The notes: generated from the letters alone by a model not told the origin. Shown: positions 1 through 8,656, numbered from the stretch's first letter. The stretch: 64,000 bases of DNA from Cognataquiflexum aquatile (GCF_003316845.1 NZ_QMIK01000006.1:1-64000); one strand, 5' to 3'. Made by a program: numbers and translations.

Positions 1-95
1 TTTGCCGCATTTCTACCACCCCCCTCTGATCTCACGATATCCGTTAACCGAGCTTGCCTAGGTTGAGAAAAATGATATTTGGCTATCGGTATAAA

Positions 96-115
96 AGCGG
101 ATAATCATATTTCTT
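96..115. repeat. 20-base intergenic repeat, copy 1
   Basis: This 20-base stretch (agcggataatcatatttctt) is repeated with one mismatch at 2024-2043, in another intergenic gap. The core GCGGATAAT also occurs inverted at 1981-1989. Function is unknown; it may be a dispersed repeat or a regulator site. Confidence 0.4.
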
Positions 116-193
116 TTTATTTTTTCCAAAACTCCAGAACTGCATGATATAGATTTTACCCGGATATTTTCAATCGAAAGATTTAGACATAAA

Positions 194-223
194 AAAACCA
201 CTCGGTCTACCCAAGTGGTTTTT
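194..223 (-). terminator. rho-independent terminator after pdhB
   Basis: The arms aaaaccact (194-202) and agtggtttt (214-222) pair, and both flanks are A or T runs, so it could work on both strands. On the minus strand it lies about 120 bases past the pdhB stop and is the natural end of that transcript. Confidence 0.7.
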
Positions 224-257
224 ATATTTCTATTTCCAATTTAATCTTTTACTTTTT

Positions 258-340
258 ACTTCTCACTTCCTACCTCTTACTTCTAACCTTTTACTTCTCA
301 CTTCCTACCTCTTACTTCTAACCTTTTACTTCCCAACTTC
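258..340. repeat. 35-base tandem repeat of ACTTCT/ACTTCC words
   Basis: Two identical 35-base copies (258-292 and 293-327) are followed by a third, partial, diverged copy that runs up to the pdhB stop codon. The unit is built from near-identical words such as acttctcacttcc and tacctcttacttc. There are no unique spacers, so it is not a CRISPR array. It belongs to the low-complexity word repeats that fill many gaps in this window. Confidence 0.7.
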
Positions 341-1318
341 CTACTTATACATCACCTTCTTCACAGCATCGATGGTCCTCTTTACATTTGGCAAAGTTGC
401 TTCAATGTAAGTAGGGGAATAGCTCAAAGGGATGTCCATGGAGTTGACCCTGATAACAGGAGCGTCAAGGTAGTCAAAAGCGTTTCTTTGGATATGGTAA
501 GCAAGCTCTGAGGAAAGGCCTGCAATTGGATTGGCTTCTTCTACGACTACACACCTGTTGGTTTTCTTTACAGATTCCAGGCACGTAGCATAATCTATCG
601 GTCTGACAGTCCTCAAATCAATGATTTCTGCTTCGATGCCTTCTTTTGCCAATTCGTCAGCAGCTTCAAATACCACTTTCATCATTTTTCCAAATGAAAT
701 GATAGTGACATCTTTTCCTTTTCTTTTGACATCAGCGACACCGATAGGCAATAAATATTCTCCTTCAGGAACTTCACCTTTGTCACTGTACATCAATTCA
801 GATTCCATAAAGATCACAGGATCCGGATCCCTGATAGCGGCTTTCATCAAGCCTTTTGCATCGTAGGGATTAGATGGAACAATCACTTTCAATCCAGGAG
901 TATTTGCAAACCAGTTTTCAAAATTTGAAGAGTGGGTAGCACCAAGTTGACCGGCATTTCCGGTTGGTCCTCTGAATACAATCGGAACACTGTAGGCCCC
1001 ACCTGACATAGAAAGCATCTTGGCCGCGGAGTTGACAATCTGATCAATGGCAACCAATGAAAAGTTGAATGTCATGAATTCGATGATAGGCTTGAGCCCA
1101 TTCATTGCTGCACCCACACCCAAACCTGCAAATCCAAGTTCGGCGATCGGGGTATCATAGACCCTCTCAGGCCCAAACTCATCCAACATTCCTTGGGATA
1201 CCTTGTAGGCACCGTTGTATTCTGCCACTTCTTCGCCCATCAGAAACACGTTTTTATCGCGTCTCATTTCTTCGGACATGGCTTCTCTTAATGCTTCTCT
1301 AAATTGAATGACTCTCAT
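341..1318 (-). CDS. pdhB: pyruvate dehydrogenase E1 component, beta subunit
   Basis: This is the beta subunit of the thiamine-diphosphate dependent E1 enzyme, which decarboxylates pyruvate and passes the acetyl group to E2 lipoamide. The 325 residues match the usual length. The transketolase-type pyrimidine-binding domain covers roughly residues 4-178, with the cofactor glutamate in DTPIAELGFAG near residue 60. The transketolase C-terminal domain follows from about 195 to 315. The start is put at the ATG at 1316-1318 (MRVIQFREAL); a longer frame exists, but a good promoter lies inside it. The alpha subunit is not next to it, so E1 alpha and beta are encoded apart here. A branched-chain 2-oxoacid dehydrogenase beta subunit is the main alternative. 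Confidence 0.92.
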   Translation of the reverse strand: MRVIQFREALREAMSEEMRRDKNVFLMGEEVAEYNGAYKVSQGMLDEFGPERVYDTPIAELGFAGLGVGAAMNGLKPIIEFMTFNFSLVAIDQIVNSAAKMLSMSGGAYSVPIVFRGPTGNAGQLGATHSSNFENWFANTPGLKVIVPSNPYDAKGLMKAAIRDPDPVIFMESELMYSDKGEVPEGEYLLPIGVADVKRKGKDVTIISFGKMMKVVFEAADELAKEGIEAEIIDLRTVRPIDYATCLESVKKTNRCVVVEEANPIAGLSSELAYHIQRNAFDYLDAPVIRVNSMDIPLSYSPTYIEATLPNVKRTIDAVKKVMYK

Positions 1319-1339
1319 TTTAAACAGTATTTTCGGCCG

Positions 1340-1369
1340 TAAAAATAGGAAGTAATCCCTCAAATCCAA
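1340..1369 (-). promoter_or_regulatory. predicted pdhB promoter (Bacteroidota type)
   Basis: Read on the minus strand, TTG at 1369-1367 is followed after exactly 19 bases by TATTTTTA at 1347-1340, seven of eight matches to TAnnTTTG. It lies 22 bases before the chosen pdhB ATG, which supports that start. Confidence 0.5.
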
Positions 1370-1434
1370 AACAACCTTTGGTTTGGGGGCCTATATTTTA
1401 GGAATGGTTTTTTGGTAAGGAATCGGCTCCTAGA

Positions 1435-1860
1435 TTATTGTTTTTCAGGCTTGACAACAGGCTTGCCGGATTCTACCCAATTATTCAATCCGCCTTCGAG
1501 CATGTATATCTTTGTGAACCCAAGTTCTTTCATTTTCTCTGTAGCTGGAATGGTTCTTTTAGCAGACCTGCAATAGACATAATAGGTTTTCTTTTTGTTG
1601 AGTTTGCTGACCTCTTCCTCAAAATTACCTCCTGTCCAATTGATGAAAGTTGCCCCTTCGATGTGTCCTTCCGCGATCTCTTCCGGGGTGCGGATATCCA
1701 AGATCACAGCTTTTTTTCCTTTGTGGGCTTTGATGTCAAATTCTGCTGGGCTGAGTTTAGGAGCTCCTTCTTGTGCAAAGGATTCTTTTGGGAAAGCAAA
1801 GAAAAGAGTCAGGACCGTCAGCGTCCATACTGATTTTAACAAAGTGGTTTTATTTTTCAT
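1435..1860 (-). CDS. secreted rhodanese-like domain protein
   Basis: This is a single-domain rhodanese of 141 residues with a signal peptide (hydrophobic stretch about 11-23, likely cleavage after SFA at 29). The rhodanese fold covers about 36-135 and shows the usual DIRTPEE motif and the active-site loop YCRSAKRT with cysteine 97. The intact cysteine points to sulfur or persulfide handling in the periplasm, though many such exported rhodaneses have no known substrate. It is a single gene, divergent from the phosphoesterase gene at 2093. Confidence 0.85.
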   Translation of the reverse strand: MKNKTTLLKSVWTLTVLTLFFAFPKESFAQEGAPKLSPAEFDIKAHKGKKAVILDIRTPEEIAEGHIEGATFINWTGGNFEEEVSKLNKKKTYYVYCRSAKRTIPATEKMKELGFTKIYMLEGGLNNWVESGKPVVKPEKQ

Positions 1861-1980
1861 GATTTTCTTGGGGTTAGATTTTTTAGGATTTCTTTAGGTA
1901 TGTACGCTATCTTGCCCCTAGCCATTATAGAACTCGGAAGGACTACAATTGATTGGCTATGGACTGTCGACTGTGGTCTA

Positions 1981-2033
1981 ATTATCCGCAGCATTGATCT
2001 TTAACATAAGCCTGTGTCAAAATAGCGGATAAT
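1981..2033. repeat. inverted repeat of GCGGATAAT in the rhodanese/phosphoesterase gap
   Basis: ATTATCCGC (1981-1989) and GCGGATAAT (2025-2033) are perfect inverted copies 35 bases apart, 60 bases before the phosphoesterase start. The right arm is part of the 20-base repeat also present at 96-115. It could be an operator for either divergent gene or simply a dispersed repeat. Confidence 0.35.
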
Positions 2034-2092
2034 CAAATTTCTTCATTTCTTTAGCAACAAATTTATTGATTAAATAATTTAAAAAGCCCAAA

Positions 2093-2599
2093 ATGAAGAA
2101 AATCGGCCTTATTTCCGATTCCCATGGTTACCTGGACGAGATTGTGACCGGCCATTTGGCGGATGTTGATGAAATATGGCATGCCGGGGATATCGGTGAT
2201 CTGTCTATTTTGGATATCCTGCCGCGGGATAAGGTTTTGAGAATCATTACCGGAAATATTGATGACCAAGAAGCAAGAAGTGGATATCCTGAAGAATTAT
2301 GGTTTGAAGTAGAGGGACTCAAAGTAGGCATAATCCATATCGGTGGCAAGCCTCCCCAATACGCCAAAGGGGTCAAAAACCTCATCCGACAGCACGGTGT
2401 GCAACTGTTTGTTTGCGGGCATTCCCATATCTGTAAGGTGGAATTTGACAAAAACCTGAATTGTCTCTACATGAATCCCGGTGCTGTTGGTCAATCAGGG
2501 TTTCATATTGTGAGGACAATGTTGCTTTTTGAGATTGAAAAAGGAAAAATACAAAACCTCAGGGTGGTGGAATTGGGGAAAAGAGGGAAAGGGCAGTGA
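2093..2599 (+). CDS. YfcE/MJ0936-family metallophosphoesterase
   Basis: This is a small calcineurin-like phosphoesterase of 168 residues. The metal-binding motifs are all present: DSH at 9-11, HAGD at 30-33, GN at 54-55, His82 and GHSH at 109-112. Members of this family hydrolyse phosphodiesters in vitro with manganese, but the natural substrate is usually unknown. It is cytoplasmic, stands alone, and ends at a terminator shared with the convergent small gene at 2818-2958. Confidence 0.88.
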   Translation: MKKIGLISDSHGYLDEIVTGHLADVDEIWHAGDIGDLSILDILPRDKVLRIITGNIDDQEARSGYPEELWFEVEGLKVGIIHIGGKPPQYAKGVKNLIRQHGVQLFVCGHSHICKVEFDKNLNCLYMNPGAVGQSGFHIVRTMLLFEIEKGKIQNLRVVELGKRGKGQ

Positions 2600-2705
2600 A
2601 CAGTGGGCAGTTTTCAGTCTCAGTCGGCAAACAGTTAAAATTGAGAGTTTTTCTGTAAAGAGTATCTGTCACTGGAGTGGCCTGTGGCCTGTCTTCCATG
2701 GACAA

Positions 2706-2752
2706 ATAACCAATAACCCAAAAACCATTAACCATTAACCAAAAACCATCCA
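2706..2752. repeat. AACCAATAACC word repeat
   Basis: This A/C-rich run of the words ATAACC and ATTAACC lies after the phosphoesterase stop. The preceding bases (about 2595-2640) hold a second word family, with CAGTGAACAGTGGGCAG and CGGCAAACAG. Similar tracts occur at 4422-4468, 19739-19780 and 44343-44433. No coding potential is seen. Confidence 0.55.
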
Positions 2753-2760
2753 ATAAAAAA

Positions 2761-2788
2761 AGGCAACGTATCTAGCGTTGCCTTTTTT
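2761..2788. terminator. bidirectional terminator
   Basis: The arms aggcaacg (2761-2768) and cgttgcct (2776-2783) enclose a 7-base loop, with an A run before and a T run after. It sits between convergent genes and should stop transcription from both sides. Confidence 0.8.
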
Positions 2789-2817
2789 ATTTCTTGTGAA
2801 AGAAAAGTAAAATAGGA

Positions 2818-2958
2818 TTAAGCGAAGTTCTTTTTCAATTCTTCGATGTCTACATTTTTGATTACCGGCTTGGCACTCAACTGTTTGATCTTAATCACCC
2901 TTGTATTTTGCTTAAGTCTCTTTCTTCTCAATTTTCTTTTTAAAGCAGTAACTCCCAT
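2818..2958 (-). CDS. small basic protein of unknown function
   Basis: This is a 46-residue protein starting at the ATG at 2956-2958. The first half is very basic (ALKRKLRRKRLKQNTR) and the second half is a short acidic-basic helix ending in IEELKKNFA. The charge pattern suggests contact with nucleic acid or the ribosome, but no family is recognised. The tight fit between hisS and a shared terminator, together with the clean start, supports a real gene. A longer upstream frame would overlap hisS and is unlikely. Confidence 0.6.
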   Translation of the reverse strand: MGVTALKRKLRRKRLKQNTRVIKIKQLSAKPVIKNVDIEELKKNFA

Positions 2959-3020
2959 CGTCTTATTCTTTATGTGAACGCAAATGAAGCGCAAAATTAA
3001 GATAAAAATTTGATTTTGCT

Positions 3021-3028
3021 TAACTTTG
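3021..3028 (+). promoter_or_regulatory. predicted -7 element for hisS
   Basis: TAACTTTG matches the Bacteroidota TAnnTTTG element exactly and lies 19 bases before the hisS ATG. No TTG is found at the expected upstream spacing, so this is half a promoter by sequence. Confidence 0.4.
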
Positions 3029-3047
3029 GTCAAAATTAAAAACAAAA

Positions 3048-4421
3048 ATGTCCATCCAAAAACCCAGTCTGCCAAAAGGAACCCGAGATTTCGGTCCGCT
3101 CCAAATGGCAAGGAGAAATTTCATTTTAGACACCATCAAGGAAACCTTCAGGCTTTTTGGATTCCAGCAGATCGAAACTCCCGCCATGGAGAATCTCAGC
3201 ACGCTGACAGGAAAATACGGGGATGAGGGGGATCAGTTACTATTTAAAATACTCAACAATGGCGATTTCATCAAAGATGTCAAGGCGGAAGACCTCCTGT
3301 CCGGAAGTTCCCGTGTATTACCAAAAGTTGCTGAAAAAGGCCTCCGCTATGACTTGACAGTCCCTTTTGCGAGGTATGTGGTGATGAACAGGAACGACAT
3401 TTCTTTTCCATTCAAGCGTTTTCAGATCCAACCGGTATGGAGAGCGGATCGGCCACAGCGGGGAAGGTACAGAGAGTTTTACCAATGCGATGCGGATGTG
3501 GTGGGGACGGACAGTTTGGTATGTGAACTTGAAATCCTGCTCATGATCAAGCGGGTATTTGGAAAACTTGGTATCACAGATTATGATATCAAAGTCAACA
3601 ACCGAAAAATCCTGACCGGAATCTCTGAGGTGATCGGTGAAAAAGGAAGGGAGGGTGAATTGTGCGTCGCCATCGACAAATTAGATAAAATCGGTTGGGA
3701 AAAAGTACAGGAGGAGTTGGCACAGAGGAATTTTTCACCGGATTCCATTTCCAAATTGGAGCCGATTATCAGTCTCAAACAAAACAATACAGACAAACTC
3801 AATTTTCTGAAGGATTTTTTGAGTTCCTCCGAAACCGGTTTAAAGGGAATCGCCGAACTAGAAGAAGTTTTGGATTTGCTGCATAAATATGGAGAATCCG
3901 AAGCCCATGTAGATTTCGATGTTGTTTTGGCCCGTGGACTCACGTATTACACAGGCGCCATATTCGAAGTCAAAGTCAATCATGTCACTATCGGATCGGT
4001 CAGTGGAGGAGGAAGGTACGACAACCTTACCGGGGTTTTTGGTTTGGATGGCGTATCAGGTGTGGGATTCTCTTTTGGAGTGGACAGGCTTTATGATGTA
4101 ATGGATGAACTTGGGATTTTTCCTGAAAGCAATTTGGACAAAACGAAAGTGCTGATTACCCATTTTGACGACAAAGGATTTGAATACGGACTTCAAATCC
4201 TTCAAAAATTAAGATCAGCAGGTATTTCTTCAGAATTGTTTCCTGAAACGGGTAAGATCAAAAAGCAACTGACCTATGCGGACAAAAAGCAGATTCCCTT
4301 TGTCATCATTTTGGGTGATAACGAAATCCAACAGGGAAACATCAGCCTCAAAAACCTAAATTCCGGTACCCAAGAAACTGTCAGTTTAGAAACGACCATC
4401 GAAATCCTCATCAACAATTAA
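3048..4421 (+). CDS. hisS: histidyl-tRNA synthetase
   Basis: This class II aminoacyl-tRNA synthetase charges tRNA-His. The 457 residues fit the family. The catalytic core holds the PKGTRDFGP start, LRYDLTVPFARY (99-110), the motif 2 region RADRPQRGRYREFYQCD around 132-148, and the histidine-specific motifs LARGLTYYTG and GGGRYDNL further on. The C-terminal anticodon-binding domain takes up about the last 95 residues. It is cytoplasmic, essential and transcribed alone. Word repeats follow the stop codon. Confidence 0.96.
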   Translation: MSIQKPSLPKGTRDFGPLQMARRNFILDTIKETFRLFGFQQIETPAMENLSTLTGKYGDEGDQLLFKILNNGDFIKDVKAEDLLSGSSRVLPKVAEKGLRYDLTVPFARYVVMNRNDISFPFKRFQIQPVWRADRPQRGRYREFYQCDADVVGTDSLVCELEILLMIKRVFGKLGITDYDIKVNNRKILTGISEVIGEKGREGELCVAIDKLDKIGWEKVQEELAQRNFSPDSISKLEPIISLKQNNTDKLNFLKDFLSSSETGLKGIAELEEVLDLLHKYGESEAHVDFDVVLARGLTYYTGAIFEVKVNHVTIGSVSGGGRYDNLTGVFGLDGVSGVGFSFGVDRLYDVMDELGIFPESNLDKTKVLITHFDDKGFEYGLQILQKLRSAGISSELFPETGKIKKQLTYADKKQIPFVIILGDNEIQQGNISLKNLNSGTQETVSLETTIEILINN

Positions 4422-4468
4422 CCCAATAACCAATAACCCAATAACCAATAACCAAATAACCCAAACCC
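4422..4468. repeat. CCAATAACC word repeat after hisS
   Basis: This stretch has six or seven close repeats of AATAACC between the hisS stop and the convergent gene at 4469. It is the same word family as at 2706-2752. No hairpin terminator is visible here. Confidence 0.55.
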
Positions 4469-4750
4469 CTAATTCACTTCCAAGATGGCATTGATAGGGA
4501 TATGTGTATTGCATTTCAATGAAATAAATCTGTCTCCGACTGCCCAAACCGTCGTGCTGACCTGATAAGTATTTCCCACCGCATCTTCAAAAACAATGGT
4601 TGATTTGCTGCGGAGAAGATTTCCTATAGCCTGCGCACGCATCAGATCAAAATTCCTTCGCCTTCTCGCCATTTCATCTTCCAGAACTTCTTTTTTTGAA
4701 AATCTAAGTTCATTGATTTTTTCTTTTTCTATTTTCTCGATGGTTTTCAT
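4469..4750 (-). CDS. conserved-looking small protein of unknown function
   Basis: This is a 93-residue cytoplasmic protein. The first 45 residues are highly charged and probably one long helix (many K, E and R). Residues about 48-93 look like a small beta domain (STIVFEDAVGNTYQVSTTVW, then GDRFISLK and HIPINAILEV). No known domain was recognised. It is convergent with hisS and divergent from ybaB. The regular amphipathic pattern and clean boundaries favour a real gene. Confidence 0.6.
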   Translation of the reverse strand: MKTIEKIEKEKINELRFSKKEVLEDEMARRRRNFDLMRAQAIGNLLRSKSTIVFEDAVGNTYQVSTTVWAVGDRFISLKCNTHIPINAILEVN

Positions 4751-4912
4751 AGGAATGGAATTTTACATATTGAATATACAGATTATCAATCGTTTAATTT
4801 TTTCATTTGTTTCAATGTGACTATTTAATTTTTTAATGGTAAAGATTACAGAAATTTAATTTGGTAGATTAATCCAAATACATGGAATGCATCCAACTGC
4901 CATGATTTCTTT

Positions 4913-4920
4913 TATATTTG
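4913..4920 (+). promoter_or_regulatory. predicted -7 element for ybaB
   Basis: TATATTTG is an exact TAnnTTTG match 22 bases before the ybaB ATG. The -33 TTG is not found at the usual spacing. Confidence 0.4.
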
Positions 4921-4942
4921 CAACCTAAAAAAACAAGTTGCT

Positions 4943-5275
4943 ATGTTTGATTTTATGAGTATCATGAATAAGGTAAAGGAAGCCCAGGCAAAAATCAAGG
5001 ATGCCCAGGCCAAATTGGTCCACCTTACTGCTGAAGGCGAATCCGGGGCAGGATTGGTCAAAGTGACTGTAAATGGCAACAGAAAAATCATGTCCATCGA
5101 CATGGATGATTCTTTGGTAAACCTTTCAGATAAAGAAATGCTCAGCGACCTGATTGTGGCTGCCACCAATAAAGCCCTTGAGGCCATAGAAATCAAGATC
5201 AAAGAAGAGCTCAAATCTGCTACCGATGGCATGATGCCCAATATTCCGGGAATGGATCTTGGAAGTATGTTTTGA
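4943..5275 (+). CDS. YbaB/EbfC-family nucleoid-associated protein
   Basis: This 110-residue DNA-binding protein belongs to the YbaB/EbfC family, whose members form tweezer-shaped dimers and help shape the nucleoid. The N-terminal helix MNKVKEAQAKIKDAQ, the strand pair LVKVTVNGNRKIMSIDMDD and the C-terminal helices with a glycine/methionine-rich tail are typical. In many bacteria it sits between dnaX and recR. Here it instead overlaps a glycosyltransferase gene (TGATG), which suggests translational coupling. Confidence 0.9.
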   Translation: MFDFMSIMNKVKEAQAKIKDAQAKLVHLTAEGESGAGLVKVTVNGNRKIMSIDMDDSLVNLSDKEMLSDLIVAATNKALEAIEIKIKEELKSATDGMMPNIPGMDLGSMF

Positions 5276-6279
5276 TGCAACTTGCCGCTATAGTCATATT
5301 GAATTACAATGGAGTAGAGATGCTCCGCAGATTTCTACCCTCTGTTATTGGGTTTTCTGCATTTCCGGTTATCGTAGCTGACAATGGTAGCACTGACGGT
5401 TCTATAGATTTGCTTCACAAAGAATTTCCCCAAATCAGGTTGCTACAGTTTGAGTCAAATTTTGGGTTTACCGGAGGCTATAACCGCGCATTGGAAATCC
5501 TGAAAGGAGAATTTGAGAATTATATTTTGCTCAATTCTGATGTTCAGGTCGAACAGGATTGGGATGTAAAATTGATCCGGTTTTTGGATGAAAACATAGA
5601 GACAGCCGCGGTTCAGCCAAAGATCCTGTCTTTTCCCCATCCCGGATTTTTTGATTATGCCGGTGCGGGAGGTGGATTTTTGGATAGTTTGGGATATCCT
5701 TATTGCAGGGGAAGGATTTTCAATACCATAGAAAAAGACATCAACCAATACGATGATACTGTCGAGGTGGATTGGGCGTCCGGGGCATGTATGGCCATCC
5801 GATCACAGATTTTCCACACTACCGGTGGATTTGATGAAAGATTTTTTGCCCACATGGAAGAAATTGACCTCTGTTGGAGAATCAGGAAAACGGGATATTC
5901 CATCCATTATTTGGGAACTTCAAAGGTTTGGCATGTCGGTGGCGGGACACTTGACAGGACAAGCCCTTGGAAAACATTCCTTAATTTCCGAAACAACCTA
6001 TTGATGCTCCATAATAATGAAAGGCCTTCCCGCTTTGCTTTGATTTATTTGACAAGAATTGGATTGGACCTTTTGGCCGCGGTGGTGTTTTTGGTCAGAG
6101 GAAGCCGTGAAGATGCAAAGGCCGTCTTCAAGGGGCATGTGGAATTTCATAGAATGAAATCAAAATCCCCCGCTACCTCACCGGTTGAAAATATCACGTC
6201 CAAGGGAAATCGGAAATCCCGAAAATCTATACTTTGGGATTACTATATCAGGGGGAAGAAGAATTTTAGCGAACTTTAG
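5275..6279 (+). CDS. family 2 glycosyltransferase
   Basis: This is a GT-A fold, rhamnosyl-transferase-like glycosyltransferase of 334 residues. Seen motifs are VILNYNG (7-13), VADNGSTDGS (34-43), NSDV at about 87-90 as the metal-binding DxD equivalent, and GGFDERFFAHMEEIDLCWR in the acceptor region. A hydrophobic stretch near 255-275 (ALIYLTRIGLDLLAAVVFLV) may anchor it to the inner membrane. It probably adds a sugar to a cell-surface polysaccharide; the donor cannot be told. The ATG at 5275 overlaps the ybaB stop. The 3' end overlaps the convergent PspC gene by 4 bases. Confidence 0.85.
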   Translation: MQLAAIVILNYNGVEMLRRFLPSVIGFSAFPVIVADNGSTDGSIDLLHKEFPQIRLLQFESNFGFTGGYNRALEILKGEFENYILLNSDVQVEQDWDVKLIRFLDENIETAAVQPKILSFPHPGFFDYAGAGGGFLDSLGYPYCRGRIFNTIEKDINQYDDTVEVDWASGACMAIRSQIFHTTGGFDERFFAHMEEIDLCWRIRKTGYSIHYLGTSKVWHVGGGTLDRTSPWKTFLNFRNNLLMLHNNERPSRFALIYLTRIGLDLLAAVVFLVRGSREDAKAVFKGHVEFHRMKSKSPATSPVENITSKGNRKSRKSILWDYYIRGKKNFSEL

Positions 6280-6494
6280 TCAAAAAGGACAGGATTGTTC
6301 ATCTTGCGGAAATACTTTCTGATCTTCATCATCATGGCAAGACTTACATAAAGGATGACCGGCGATCCTAAGGTGACAAAAGAACTGTAAATGAAAAATA
6401 ACCTGATACTGTCTATTGGGAAATGGAGACGTTCTCCAAGCTTGTAACAAACCCCAAAAGCCCTATCTTGAAAAAAAAGCTTGATCTCGTTCAT
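6276..6494 (-). CDS. small PspC-domain membrane protein
   Basis: This is a 72-residue protein consisting of one PspC domain. It has a short N-terminal segment ending in GVCYKLGERLHFPIDSIRL, then one long membrane span (about 32-54) and a basic tail (KIRKYFRK). PspC proteins take part in the phage-shock envelope response in other phyla. This one lacks any partner nearby; a much larger PspC protein lies at 57.8 kb. It is convergent with the glycosyltransferase gene. Confidence 0.7.
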   Translation of the reverse strand: MNEIKLFFQDRAFGVCYKLGERLHFPIDSIRLFFIYSSFVTLGSPVILYVSLAMMMKIRKYFRKMNNPVLFD

Positions 6495-6560
6495 ATATAG
6501 TTGGTTTGATTAGCGGGATAAAAGTACTAATTTAAAATCATTAATCTAATTGAATGCCAA

Positions 6561-8348
6561 ATGTTTAATAATCTGATAAAATCAGCAGCCTTTTTTTTAC
6601 TAATCCATATTTTAGGATCCTGCAGTCCAAAGACCGGAATGTACGACAGCCTTATGGATGGGATCGTAGCCAAGCCGGATGTATTGCAATTACACAGAGA
6701 TTCTATTAGGGTAACTGTTCAGGGTGCTATTCCTCTGTCTTTCTTAAAGCAGGATTCAAAAATTTACCTCTATCCCGAGTATATATATGGAGAAGGTTCC
6801 TTGAGATTGGGTGAAATCATTCCTTTTGATGGCGCTTATACCAAAAACCTTGTAGAAGCCAAAGTGGAGGAGACCATTGTATTTCCCTATTTGCCGGGAA
6901 TGGAAAAAGGTGAATTGATTATCAAAGGGGTTGTCGAAAGAAAAAAGGGGATTTTTCAGGCACCAAATAAAGTAATTGCAACAGGGTTGGAGACTTCGCC
7001 ATTGTTGACAAGGTACGGTCAGGTACTTTCAGACCAACCGATACCTAGCATCGGTATTTATATGACGAAAATTTTTGAGGATAGGAAGCAAACAGAAATC
7101 CGTGATTTTTATATTCCTTTTGAAATCGGAAATGGACAAAAGCAAAACCCTGTTTTCCCGGTCGCTTTCAATGATTACGTGATAAAGGGGGAACCGGCAA
7201 TGAAAATCAACAAGGTGGTGGTCACAGGATTGTCCTCACCTGAACCCAAAGACAACATCATGGGATTGGCAAAAAAGAGAGGCGATTTTGTAACCGAAAG
7301 GCTGAAAATGAACCGGTCCTTGTCAAACGTTCCTATCGAATCGATGTACCGGTCAGGGGATTGGTTTGACCTCCGACAGTTATTGACTGATTATGAAGGA
7401 ATCACACAGGAACAAAAAGAAGATGTTTATACCGTGCTACTGAATGGAAGCAGCTTCGCCTCACAATTGGCTTCACTGCAAAAACTACCGGGCTACAGGA
7501 ATATTGCAAGGGATTTATTTCCAATGTTGAGGTCAGCCAAAGTTTCTTTTGAACTTGAAAACACAAGATTCAATGACACTGAAATATCAGCCAGTGTTTT
7601 TGCCCTTTTAAATAACAATACACCATTAGAAGGATTTGACAAGGACCACCTTACCTATGCTGCCCAAAATGCACTCAAACTTGATGAGAAAGAAGCGATT
7701 TACAAAAAGTTAAATGAGCTGTTTCCAACCGAACTCTCTTATAACAACCTTGGGGTGGTTTATTTGAATATGGCACAAAGGGAATTGGATTTACGTAAAA
7801 AAAATATTTTTATCAGTGAAGCCATTTCCAATTTGACCCAAGCCAATAATATAAAAGCCAGTTCTATATCCTTGCACAACATGGGCAGGGCGTATTTGTT
7901 GAGGGGGGATTATTTTGAGGCATATGTAGCCATTTCTGAAGCATCTGCCTTAGAAAAAGAGGAGACCAACGATTTTCTGAACTATAACGAGGGACTACGC
8001 GGTGCTTTGGATATCCTGAATGGGGATTACAAACTCGCCACTATCAGGTTCAACAGAACAGTAGAAAACGAAAGCAATTTTTTCAACCGGGGATTAGCTT
8101 ATTTCTTGACGGAAGATTATTTGTCAGCATCAAAAAACTTCGAGTCTGCTGTACAAGCGGATAGAGAAACAGGATATGGGTTTTATGGTTTGGCATTGGT
8201 AGCTGCTGTCAACGGAGACAAGGAAGTCTTTCTAGAAAACCTCGGGAAGGCAATTGAACGCAGTGAATTCCTTAAAGACAAGGCTCTCAAGGATATTAAT
8301 TTTAAAAATTACCGGGATGACCAGGAATTTATCAACCTGTTTAGATAG
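6561..8348 (+). CDS. TPR-repeat outer-membrane lipoprotein
   Basis: This is a 595-residue exported protein. A signal peptide ends at the lipobox LGSC (Cys21), so it is probably lipid-anchored. Residues about 35-330 form a beta-rich region of unknown family with an internal segment VVVTGLSSPEPK. From about 380 to the end there are tetratricopeptide-type helix pairs (SYNNLGVVYLNMAQREL, SLHNMGRAYLLRGDYFEAY, NRGLAYFLTEDYLSASKNF, GFYGLALVAAVNGDKE). TPR arrays hold protein partners together. It is a single gene upstream of, but about 480 bases away from, the SusC gene, so a functional link to it is not shown. Confidence 0.7.
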   Translation: MFNNLIKSAAFFLLIHILGSCSPKTGMYDSLMDGIVAKPDVLQLHRDSIRVTVQGAIPLSFLKQDSKIYLYPEYIYGEGSLRLGEIIPFDGAYTKNLVEAKVEETIVFPYLPGMEKGELIIKGVVERKKGIFQAPNKVIATGLETSPLLTRYGQVLSDQPIPSIGIYMTKIFEDRKQTEIRDFYIPFEIGNGQKQNPVFPVAFNDYVIKGEPAMKINKVVVTGLSSPEPKDNIMGLAKKRGDFVTERLKMNRSLSNVPIESMYRSGDWFDLRQLLTDYEGITQEQKEDVYTVLLNGSSFASQLASLQKLPGYRNIARDLFPMLRSAKVSFELENTRFNDTEISASVFALLNNNTPLEGFDKDHLTYAAQNALKLDEKEAIYKKLNELFPTELSYNNLGVVYLNMAQRELDLRKKNIFISEAISNLTQANNIKASSISLHNMGRAYLLRGDYFEAYVAISEASALEKEETNDFLNYNEGLRGALDILNGDYKLATIRFNRTVENESNFFNRGLAYFLTEDYLSASKNFESAVQADRETGYGFYGLALVAAVNGDKEVFLENLGKAIERSEFLKDKALKDINFKNYRDDQEFINLFR

Positions 8349-8656
8349 TATGTAAAAAGGAGAATATTCTTTGCTTTGAAAACAAATTTCATTTTTATTC
8401 AAAAACTTTTGAATTTGTGTTTTATCTTTTATATTAGTTCCTGAGTTGTGTGTTTACAGAAGAAAACAACAATTATTGAAATGATTGCAGACTAATATAT
8501 TTTATATATATTGGCACCCATAGAAATTAACAACTATTAACATTAACCCAAAATCTCCATGCCTATGAGTCCATTCTTTTTTTTTGAAGAGTAAAATAAA
8601 TCGTTTTAGCACCCCTTAAATTGGCGTTTTGGATCACTTATCTAAGACGGAGTAGA

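Noticed and set aside
258-340. Possible CRISPR array
   Set aside because: Copies are head to tail without spacers and are built of short words; no cas genes are present.
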